Shown here: positions 10,561 through 19,571 of the stretch, piece after piece | Numbering within the stretch: the first letter of the stretch is position 1 | How the letters are laid out: each line of letters starts with the position of its first letter | Assembly (NCBI GenBank): GCA_030737875.1 | Contig: CM060912.1 | Span: 129,837,993-129,901,992, forward strand | Direction of reading: 5' to 3' | DNA: 64,000 nt | Source: Allium sativum | Lineage: Eukaryota; Streptophyta; Magnoliopsida; Asparagales; Amaryllidaceae | Position numbers and translations under genes: made by a program | Notes under the pieces: generated by a model | Seen by the model: the letters and a program-made list of their open reading frames with translations, nothing else | Databases searched by the model: none | Told to the model about the DNA's origin: nothing

Positions 10561-11837
10561 TTGTTTAGTGAATAACATGGGTGACATGTGGGATATAATT
10601 ATAAACACTTAACCAAGTTGAAAACATGTAAGAAGACATGAATAAGAAGGGGTTAAGTGGGAAATTCTAGTGGGGACCAAGCATAGGTGGAAAGCTTGCG
10701 TGGGGACCTCTTTCAAACCAGTAACCCATTAAGTGTCTTTGTGAGCTCGACCCAAGTCGAGGACGGGACACGCTTACTGAGTTTGATTGTAAGAGGTCAA
10801 AACGGGTTAGCGGTGGCAACGCAAGTCCAACGGGGTCATGTGCGTGTGTGGACCCGGGCTAGTAGATAAGACGTTGTTTCATCATGTAGATATAAGCCGT
10901 GCATCTTTAGTGGTATCGGGTTTCCACTTTGGGGAGTGATACACCCCACTGTGGGACTAGCACGGGTATCTACGAGTTAGGTAGCCGATCGAATGGGGAA
11001 GGTCGTGGGTACGACTAGCGGAGATAGGAGCAGACGACACCTATGAAAATAGCTAGGAGTATAACTACCATATTATCAATAAACATTGTAATTAGAATGG
11101 GGAGGGTAGTGGGTACAACTAGTGGAGATAGGGGCAGGAGGCACCTATGAAGACAGCGAGGGGTACACGAAACTACCATTATTATTATTATTTTGTTCAA
11201 TGGGCGGGTTCAACTTTTAGGTTGACTAGTAATGGTGCGGTGTAATTAGCATTGGTGCAGTATAGTAATTATCCTATAGTGATTAGGAGCGCAATTACCG
11301 TCAAAATATTCCTCTGTTTGCTTTGTCTTGCCCACTTGCTTCATAGTCATTCCTTGTTTTACCAGTTTATTTCTTATCCTAATTACTTTAATAATTGTAT
11401 TGTTGAAGTTATGGTACTCGCCAAACTTCATGTCTGACCCCTTTTGTTTTCGCCTCTTTTCTTCCTTCCCCCCCTTGGTTCTCAGGGTGGGACTAGTATT
11501 AGCAGAGCTTGGTTTGGATCTCTTTCTCTCTCTTTTGGAAGTGCTTGGATTGCTGAAAGTAAAGTTCAGCTCATCTCTTTTATGGCTGCTTGTGTTTGGG
11601 GTTATGCTTTTTTACTTTGTGTACTCTGAAAACAATTTGTCAAGATGGATATTAAGTGTACTTGGTTTAGGAAGTTGTAATCAAACCTTCTCTCCGCTGC
11701 AATAAAAGTTGTTTTAAAATTTTCAAGTATGAATATTTGTATCTGTCTTGTTATATTATGTTCTATGCACTAATAATGCTCCATGGAAGTTAATGCATTC
11801 CCTTTGTGAGTGACATTAATGGACGTGGGGTGTTACA

Positions 11838-12459
11838 CGTTTCAACTTGGTTATGTGTTTGTAATTATTTCCCACATGTCACCCATGTTACCCACTTATC
11901 AAATCAACATGTGTTATTGGTTAAGCTTGTCTTAACCTTATCTGCTTATCAGATCAATATATATATATTTGGTTAAGTTGGTCTTAACCCTATCCACTTA
12001 TATTATTGGTTAATTTGGTCTTAACCCTGTCCACTTATATTATTGGTTAAGTTGGTCCTAACCCTATCCGCTTATCAAATCAATATATTTTATTGGTTAA
12101 GTTTGTCTCAACCTTATCAGATCAATACATATTATTGGTTAAGTTTGTCTTAACCCTATCCACTTATTGGTTAAGCTGGTCTTAACCCTATCTACTTATC
12201 ATGTTTTACTTAATTTATGATTAAGTACATCTAAGTTCACTGATACATTGGTTAAGAGAATAACTCCCTAAGTATCAACCCCAAAGACCGAAATCAATAT
12301 CAGATTGGTACTCAGAGAATTATTCACTCAACCAAACTTCTATTTCTCATTCATATTCGTCTTTGATCTGCATTAATTAATTATTAATGCACAGACCGCT
12401 CACATTAAGTCGATTGCTTGTGGCCGCTGGATATGCTGGGCGGTTCCGGGCAGACTTCT
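11838..12459 (-). repeat. Right piece of the inverted family-A LTR
   Basis: Reverse complement of about 10618 back to 9920 of the A LTR. It begins with CGTTT, the right target-site duplication of element A, and contains the reversed 'ttggttaag' array. It ends inside a 120-bp unit at 'cagacttcta'. Everything beyond (the start of that LTR) is missing, so the host element was truncated here. Confidence 0.88.
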
Positions 12460-12900
12460 ATTTGGAGTATTTAGAATTTAGATAAGGTTCTTTTGAGACG
12501 TAGTGTTAATTTAATTTTTAGAATTTTACTGTAATTTTTAATTTATTAAATACGCAACTTTTATTTGGAGTATTTTGCACCCTATATCAATATTTTGGGG
12601 TGTCAAAATATGAGTAAATCTACCGATATTATTATATTTTCGGGACCTTGGCACATCGCTGGACACAACTGTATCTTTACTTCTGTCCCTAGCGATCTAT
12701 AAATAAATAAACAAAATTTTATGGTACAATTCAATAACCGTATACTCCTAGTTTTAATAAGCTACCATATATTTCAATACCCAGCATTCTGAGATTCACA
12801 TGGCCATCCAGCGTGAATGAAAGGAATAACACTGCCCTTCTTTACTTTCTCACAAGTCCCATTCGAATTAAAACATTGCAGCTTCATGTACGAGACATCC
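12460..12900. other. Unassigned AT-rich spacer
   Basis: No ORF and no match to other parts of the window. Visible structure: the 13-mer ATTTGGAGTATTT occurs at 12460-12472 and again at 12563-12575, and a 7-bp hairpin TATTTTG/CAAAATA spans 12591-12610. It could be a short non-autonomous insert or former unique flank. Confidence 0.4.
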
Positions 12901-15249
12901 CAACTTTTCATTTCTTTGTCTGTCTATCAGGAACAACGTGCCGACCAAGTAATTGGCTGCATTGGTTGCTTATGGTTGATTAAATAGTTGTTGATTTTAT
13001 TATTTTCGTTGAATTAACTATTTAAATTATAATGTTATAACCATCTGTGATGCAGAGAAGGACAGGTTGGAGGGATCCGTCTAGATTCCTCAAATAAAAC
13101 ACGCGTATTGATTATTTTTATACTATTTACACATGGACTCTTTAAACCCAAATTGACATTTAAAGCCTGTCTGAGTGATGATGGTTGAATGATTGTTTTG
13201 ATGTGGTAGTTTTTATCAACCGAGAATATAGATCAACTGATTGGCAGTGATGGTTTAGATCCGTTGTTCTATGGTGTTGTTTTGCTGTTAAGCAAATTGA
13301 CGAAGTTTAAATTTATTTTAAATAAATTAAAGAATTCAAGTTATTTTATATGAGTCAAATAAAAACAATGTTTTACAAATATATTTATAATCATGATTCA
13401 GTAGAGATTGTTTATGTTTGATAATAAGAATTCGATGAACCGCAGTCGAAACTAACCTATGGGTTAGTGAAAGAGAATAATTGTTTTTATAAAACAATTA
13501 ACCGATGTTTTAAATTAATTAAGTTATTTAATTAATTTAAGAAGAGAAATTGAATAGAAGTCAGTTAGCCGCTTAACTGAGGGTTACGGGTGGCAGGAAC
13601 CAACTGTTTAATTTGAAAATGACGATGGGATTAATTTGATTTAAAATTTATATAACCAAATTTTATGAATATTCGTTAAATTAAACCAAATGGTGTTGAA
13701 TGTGAATTAATCTTAGAATTAACTATAATTCAAAGTAATTATAGGATTGTTGAGTTATGGAAGATAATTATCATTGGATAAGATTTTAAAAAGTATAATT
13801 CTTTCCCTATTTTTGTTATATCAAAGTTAGCTATTTTTAGTGTAGTTAAGATTAGAGTTAAGTAATAAGTAAAGCGATAACTGTAATTGGAATTCAGTTA
13901 AGAGATGATCCATTATCATTTAAGTTTTAATTTAAGCATAATAAGGGATTTATAAGAAGATTTTTGTCCGAACTTGCAAACGAAGTTGTAAAAGTGGTTT
14001 ATAAGTGAAGGTGGGGTTTTCGACAAGATTTGTTTTGTATGAAAAGGATTTGAATTTATTTCAAATCGTAAACAAGATTGTAAATGTGGTTGGAAGTTAA
14101 GGCGTATATTTCATTCAGTTTTACTTAATTAAGTAAAAAGGAATTAACTTGGAAACTGGGTTTTCAAATAAAAGGGAAAGAGTTTATAAAACCAAGATAA
14201 ATGGATATGGGAATAATCTATTGGATTATGGAGATAGTTAAATTCTGGTTTGGGAATTACAAGCTTGTATCTATCTTGAGATAAGAACGTTGTCGATCAA
14301 GGTCTGAGAGGTAATTAGAATACCCCAACTAGAACGGCTCCACTATTATCGAGAGATGGTATTTGTTTGTAATGTATAGAGAAGTGATTATCGAGTTGTT
14401 TGCGATAAATGGAATTTATCATTTATTTAAAACAAACCTTTAAAAATGGATTAGCATCGAATGGATTTGAATCTAATTCAAATCGTATAAACAAGTATAA
14501 AAAAGGGGTTTTACCCAAAACAATGATTTTAAAAACAAGCGTTCACCAGGGAACGAGATTAAGCGAAGTGGTTAAATCGTAATAAGAAAAAGATTTTTGT
14601 AATTAAATATTTGTCGTTGATTAAATGGAAATATAACGATATGCCTAATGGTAAAGGAAAAGAGAAAGTGGAATTATATAACTATGACCATGATTTCAAA
14701 TCAAAGATGAATTGAAAAGGGGTTTTGAGATAATTTTACGATGTTCCACGAAAAAGGGAAATAAAAGATGATTTATAAAAGATGGCATTATTTCCAAACA
14801 AAGGAAATAAAAAGAGAAGCTTGATAAATATGTTGTTCTAAAGCGAGTAGCGAGTAATGTTTTCAAGTAACGAAAACATAAGAGTTTTGTTAAGATAAGA
14901 AGTATAAATCGATTATAAGAAATTGATAGAATGGTTTTATGAGATATTTCAAATAAAGGACCTGAGCTGCCAATCCACTGAGATACACTGTTATGATTTG
15001 ATAGTTAAACAACCGACTATCAAAATATGGCCGTTTATCGATTGTTGGTACGGAAAGACCGGGATTGAATGTACATTCGAAAACCATTCCGACCAGCAAA
15101 TATGTAACGTTAAAGATGGTCGAGATGGAGCATTGAAGACCGTTGATCTTCATGAGCGGATGAACTACTCGTTGGATTTCTAAGGGTCACTCCCGAAGAT
15201 ATTATGACTTGTGATTCTGTCTTAATTGAAATCTTCGGTTCATCGCTTT
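12900..15249 (+). repeat. Plus-strand fragment of a B-like giant LTR
   Basis: Several blocks match the B/D/E LTR group in order: 'gcagagaaggacaggttgg' and 'agattcctc' (13051-13099; compare the reverse strand at 53585-53625), 'ggtctgagaggtaat' (14302-14316; compare reverse 33040-33060), and 'cggaaagaccgggattg' with 'accattcc' (15050-15090; compare 62168-62208). The LTR start and end are both absent. The left edge is approximate and the right edge is the junction with C-minus. Open frames here are short and unsupported. Confidence 0.7.
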
Positions 15250-15600
15250 ACCAATTCATTGCCCGTCCTTGCAGCTGACGGGATGCTAGCCTTCTCTTCA
15301 TCGCATCCTCGATACCCAAATCTTCGAAAATGCGCTCACAGCTATCAAGCCAATCCTGAACTTCTGTAGCCAATTCCGTTCCGTGGAACGGCTTCCCACC
15401 AAGGCTAGTGTAATCCTTGCATAGCTTGGCGAAATCGGCCCTAGGCGCCTGCACCGCTGCACAACCACCATTTGCAGCATTAGGAGCTGCCCTCTGAACA
15501 TCCCTAAGCATATCTCTCATGAGGCAGTGAACATCGTCCTCATATCAGGAGAATTCCCATTATTAGCTCCTCTACCAGTACCCCTAGTATATCGGTTCAT
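15250..15600 (-). pseudogene. N-terminal gag fragment of C-minus
   Basis: The start ATG (15598-15600) gives MNRYTRG, matching the Gag start of both C-plus copies. The Gag core is clear ('LGGKPFHGTELATEVQDWLD', 'LASRQLQGRAMNW'). A one-base deletion near the 'ACTGCCTCATGA' stretch (C-plus has ACTGACCTCATGA) puts a stop in the first frame; the remaining 90 codons are open from 15520. Homology stops abruptly at 15250 after 'AMNW', where the B-like LTR begins. Only about a fifth of gag-protease remains. Confidence 0.9.
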
Positions 15601-15670
15601 CGTTCAATCTGTAAGGAGAAAACGATTAACCATCTCTTCAGTGGTGCCAGTGTAATGCGACTTCATCCTT

Positions 15671-15683
15671 AAATATACTAATA

Positions 15684-15725
<42 letters not shown>
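15671..15725. repeat. (TA)n microsatellite in the C-minus leader
   Basis: Runs of AT dinucleotides between the primer-binding site and gag. The same site carries shorter TA runs in C-plus (about 19480-19490 and 26808-26830). Confidence 0.9.
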
Positions 15726-15728
<3 letters not shown>

Positions 15729-15751
15729 TTTTGAAAACCAAAATATAACAA

Positions 15752-15767
15752 ATACGCACTCTCATAT
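15752..15767 (-). promoter_or_regulatory. Leader hairpin of C-minus
   Basis: Minus-strand sequence ATATG-AGAGTG-CGTAT. Compared with C-plus (ATACG-AGAGAG-CGTAT), the C-to-T change in the 5' arm turns a C-G pair into a U-G wobble, so the stem is kept. It lies about 50 nt after the primer-binding site. Confidence 0.6.
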
Positions 15768-15817
15768 ACGTACTATCTCTCTCTGGTGTCTTCCCTAGGT
15801 TAACTACGCAACCTAGA

Positions 15818-15829
15818 GCTCTGATACCA
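15818..15829 (-). promoter_or_regulatory. Primer-binding site of C-minus
   Basis: Minus-strand TGGTATCAGAGC, followed by 'TCTAGGTTGCGTAGTTAACC' as in C-plus. The adjacent LTR end reads CGTCGCG instead of CGTCACA. Confidence 0.92.
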
Positions 15830-15831
15830 AA

Positions 15832-16775
15832 CGCGACGGCCCGTCCCGCACCAGCCAACATTTCCAATGAAAGTGCGTTGTGCGGATGTCCAACCAGCAC
15901 GGGACAGTCGCCAAAGAAAGGAAAAGAAGGGAATTTGAACTAGCAAGGAACCTGTAGAATGTCTCACAACACATGGAATAAAATATAATAATAATATACT
16001 TGACATAAATCAGGCTAGACAGTGCATAAGCTGAAAACTAAACCATCATAGAAGCAGAAAATCCAAAATACAGCTTATGTTCCACATCATCATTATTACA
16101 ACTTTTCAAACTGTTTCTAAAGAAAAATAAGAAAGGTACACTACATATCCCAAAGTAGTGACCAGCAGCGACACAGGGAGAATATATATATATATAATAC
16201 GTGGAAGCCTCTTGCTCGTCGTCGGCATAGCTACCTGTGCATAATCATCTGACCTGTCTCTAGTCTGGCCGTTTAAGAGCACCCAGAGTAATAAGAAGAG
16301 ACATAAAACTCCGGGTCAGACAAAAGTCTGGTATAAGCGATAAGCAGCAAAACAGAACAATAACACGTATACTAAATCATACCTTAATCTGGACCTGCAA
16401 CCAAATAGTTAGCACAACAAGATGTGCAATACTCTAAGGTGACACTAACATATGGTGTAAAGATATGGGGGAGGGGGTGTGCCTGTCATAGTGATATCAA
16501 ACAATCAAGCATAACAACCATCCTCACATCTCTCACTCAGTGCATAAAGCATACGATATCTACTGCTTTAATCACCCAAATCCTTGCTATGATCGCTCTG
16601 CCCCATGGGGTCATAGCGACTCCACTGCACTGATCCACAACCACTAGTCCTTGCTATGTCCACTCTGCCCAATGAAGTCATGACGACTTCACTGCACTGG
16701 CTCATAGTCATTTTACGATCACTTTGCCCCATGGAGTAATAACTACCACACTGTACTGATCCATAGCCTAACATT
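15832..16775 (-). repeat. LTR of C-minus, 3' part
   Basis: Reverse complement of the last ~0.8 kb of the C LTR (compare 18550-19367) plus an extra tandem array at 16581-16770. It continues at 29187 across the C-plus insertion. Bases 16771-16775 (ACATT) are the left target-site duplication of C-plus. Confidence 0.9.
16581..16770 (-). repeat. Three tandem ~60-67-bp units found only in the C-minus LTR
   Basis: Units start near 16581, 16648 and 16708 and share 'ctctgccccatgg', 'gtcat', 'cgact' and 'cactgcactg'. The two full C-plus LTRs have only one related stretch here ('ggtcatgactccat', near 18545 and 25877), so the array grew in this copy or was lost in the others. Confidence 0.8.
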
Positions 16776-17160
16776 TGTAACGAACCGCATTCTACGCATC
16801 ATAGGATCGTAGAATATTTATTTCTGCCACATACGAAGTCGTATGGTCATGTAACTTTGGGAGACGACTATTAGGGTCATTTCCCATGTCCATTATTTTT
16901 CCCGATTTTTAAATGACCATTTTACCCCTAGTCGGCACTGTTTTGGCCATAACTTTTGACTGGAAAGGAATTTTGACCTGGGACCACTTCCATTGACTCC
17001 GGATGATGGTTTCTCTTTCCGTAGAGTGGTCACATTAGCCAAACGGACTCACCGTTTGGGAGATATGGCTGAAACAAGTTTCATATGGTGAAAAACAGCT
17101 TAATTGGGCTTAACCGGGTGATTAACAGCTAGCCCCAAAGGGGAATTTCGGGATTAGGAG

Positions 17161-17169
17161 TTTAAAAGG
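17161..17169 (+). promoter_or_regulatory. Possible TATA-like promoter element of C LTR 1
   Basis: TTTAAAAGG about 385 bp into the LTR, conserved in LTR 2 (about 24493) and, reversed, in C-minus (about 30386). Downstream is a pyrimidine-rich stretch ('tttttctcatttttcagccg') typical of plant transcript leaders. Confidence 0.4.
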
Positions 17170-17814
17170 ACTGTTAGGGTTTGGAGAATACATTTTTCTC
17201 ATTTTTCAGCCGTCACTATTCATTCCTCTTAATCTAGCCATGGCCTCCACCCTCTAAACCTCTTCAAAACACCTCTTAATCACTTTCTAATTGAAGATTA
17301 GGCTTAGCAAACATCAAATCAAGGAGTATTAGCACGAAAACCAAGGTAGAGTTGCTGTGTAAGATTGGGAACAGCGCCAAATCAGAGAATATTTCAGTTT
17401 TGGGGTTTTAGTTGTGGCAAAGGTGAGTGATAGCATCGTTTTGACACTAATTACAGTTAATTAAGGGTAATTAGTGAAGATTAGCGAATTTATACACCAA
17501 TAAATTCTGGAAAAATGTTTAGAAATTCTTAAATAATGTTTTATGCCTCTGGTTGAAATTTGGTTCGATTTGATTAAGTTTTGTTAATCCTATGATTAGA
17601 TTTGCTTAAACATGCTTAAGGGAAAATAAGGGGTTTTGGGCACATTTGATCCATTTTGACATATAAATTCATTGCTTTGGTGTTTGTGGTCAGTTTGCTA
17701 TGTTGTTATAACTATTTGACATGATTTGTGATTGATAAGTATAGTTAGATTTGTCGAAAACGTTGTCGAATAGCGTAAACAAGTTGGTGGAAAAGGTTGC
17801 AGAAAGTTGTGTAG

Positions 17815-18250
17815 GGTTTCGGATCGGATCGGGTATGGGCTCGGATCGGGTAGGGAGCTGGGCAAGGAATCCGACCCGAACTGGAATCTGGCACAAAGAA
17901 GGTTGGCAAGAAGGAAGGCCACTGCTTTGAGTTGGAGTTGGACAGAGGATCGGATCGGAGCCATGGAGCAGGATCGGATCGGAGTGGGCTAGGGAGTGAG
18001 ATCAGATCGGAGGAGGCAAGCGAGGGGGATCGGATCGGAGCTATGGAGCAGGACCGGATCGGAGTAGGCCAGGGAACGAGATCGGATCGGAGCAGGCAAG
18101 CTGGAGAAGGAGGGACGAACCGAACCGACTGGGGCGTGACATCCGAACCGAACCGACGTCTAAAAGGGAAGGACCACCGAACCGAACCGCACGCAGGAAT
18201 ACACCATGGAGCATTGCACCGAACCGAACTGTGTTATACGTATATATTCG
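17815..18250 (+). repeat. GGATCGGATCGGAG minisatellite and CCGAACCGAACC words in LTR 1
   Basis: GGATCGG is reiterated singly and in pairs, often with 'agccatggagca' or 'gggctaggga' between (units of about 30-60 bp), up to about 18110. From 18115 to 18250 the word becomes CCGAACCG. LTR 2 has the same block at 25147-25575. The C-minus LTR has a GGTTCGG/GGGTCGG version at about 29430-29775. Confidence 0.85.
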
Positions 18251-19369
18251 AACCGAATCGAGTTCAGGACCACTTCTATGCGACGACTCTTTTGAAGACC
18301 AACTCCAATTCGATCAAAACCCGAGATGCAAAGGAAGTCCAAATGAGGAGCTTTGACTCAGGATCCAGCTGGGAACCAATGAGTGGGCTTTATGATTGGG
18401 CTTTGCTGCGGGCGCGTGCCAAGGGGTTATCGACGTCTATAGCTTTGGACCACTATGGTAGGAGGTACGGAGGCGGATTCAGGGCCATTATGGCATTGGT
18501 AGAACCAAGGGCTACGATCAATGAAATGGGTCATTGAAATGTTTGGTCATGACTCCATATGTTTAGCTTGGTCACAGCAGGGTTTCTACAAGTCGGGATC
18601 CGTCGTTACCTCAATTTGTCTAGTGTTCCAAAGTGGTAGATATCGTATGCTTTACGCACTGAGTGAGAGATGTGAGGATGGTTGCTATGGATGATTTGTT
18701 TGCTATCATTATGACTTACACACCCCACCCCCGTATTCTTTACACTACTCATTATGGCACCTTGGAGTACTGTACGGTATGTGGTACTAACTCTTTGGTT
18801 GCAGGTCCAGGTTCAGGTATGGCTTAGTATACCTGTTATTATTCTGTTTATATGCTTATCGCTCATACTAGGCTTTATGTCTGACCCAGAGTTTTATGTC
18901 TCCTCTTATTACTCTGGGTGCTCAAACGAGCAGACTAGAGACAGGTTAGCTGGTGATGCACGGGTAGATGATCCTGAGACGAGCAGGAGGCCTCCACGTA
19001 ACATATATATAGTATTCTCCCTGTGTTGTTGAAGATCACTGCTTGGGAATTGGTGGTGCATCTTCCACTTTAGCTTTCTTTTGTTAGAGACAGTAAATTT
19101 GGAAAGTTGTAATAAGCTGTATTTGGATTTCTGCTGCTCTGATGTTGACATTGATTATTAGTTATCAGCTTATGCATTGTCTCACCTGTTTTATGTCAAG
19201 TATGTTATTATTATATTTTATTCCATGCGCTGTGAGACATTCTACAGGTTTCTCGTTTAGTTAATTCCCTTCTTTCTTTTCTTCTCATGACCCGTTCCGT
19301 GCTAACTAGACATGTGTACAGCGCACTTTTGGAGTAATTGTCGGCTGGTGCGGGGCGGGCCGTCACACT

Positions 19370-19381
19370 TGGTATCAGAGC
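19370..19381 (+). promoter_or_regulatory. Primer-binding site of C-plus unit 1
   Basis: TGGTATCAGAGC two bases after LTR 1, complementary to the initiator tRNA-Met 3' end. Confidence 0.95.
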
Positions 19382-19433
19382 TCTAGGTTGCGTAGTTAAC
19401 CTAGGGAAGTTATCAGGGAGAGATAATATACGT

Positions 19434-19449
19434 ATACGAGAGAGCGTAT
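19434..19449 (+). promoter_or_regulatory. Leader hairpin of C-plus unit 1
   Basis: ATACG-AGAGAG-CGTAT: a perfect 5-bp stem with a purine hexaloop, 53 nt after the primer-binding site in the 5' leader of the genomic RNA. It is shared with unit 2, C-minus, B and, more weakly, E. The position suits a packaging or dimerisation signal, which is my inference. Confidence 0.6.
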
Positions 19450-19571
19450 TTGTGATTATTTTGGTTTTTAAAAGCTATATATATATATATACTATTAGTA
19501 GTATAAGGATGAAGTCGTACTGCACTAGCACCACTATGGAGTCGTTAATCGTTTCCTTTTTCAGATTGACG

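Larger units (their letters stand above)
58..11837 (+). mobile_element. Ty3/gypsy LTR retrotransposon A, decayed, nested in its own inverted LTR
   Basis: The element has two direct LTRs (58-4275 and 7506-11837) beginning TGTA(A/G)CACCCCG and ending CGGGGTGTTACA or the same with one change. A primer-binding site follows the 5' LTR and a polypurine tract precedes the 3' LTR. The interior (4276-7505) keeps fragments of gag, protease, RT, integrase and chromodomain in gypsy order, so it is a chromovirus relative. The flanking 5-mers are TGTTT on the left and CGTTT on the right; the undisturbed target in the sister LTR reads TGTTT, so one base has changed. LTR divergence of several percent, frameshifts and a large pol deletion make it an old, non-autonomous copy. 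Confidence 0.92.
7506..11837 (+). repeat. 3' LTR of element A (4332 bp)
   Basis: Begins TGTAGCACCCCG and ends GGGGTGTTACA. It is collinear with the 5' LTR but has longer microsatellites at 7929-8033 and a small expansion near 10220-10290. The TATA box is changed to TGTAAAAG (8244-8251). Divergence is spread along the whole length. Confidence 0.93.
16776..19367 (+). repeat. LTR 1 of C-plus (2592 bp)
   Basis: Starts TGTAACGAACCG and ends GGGCCGTCACA. Same length as LTR 2. It contains a GGATCGG-rich minisatellite and a likely promoter near 17161. The long open frame at 17932-18537 is a product of the minisatellite and is broken in LTR 2. Confidence 0.95.

Noticed and set aside
17932..18537. 201-codon ORF in C LTR 1 as a possible LTR-encoded gene
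   Set aside because: It translates the GGATCGG minisatellite. The same frame in LTR 2 stops after 74 codons by a single C-to-T change, and no domain is recognisable.
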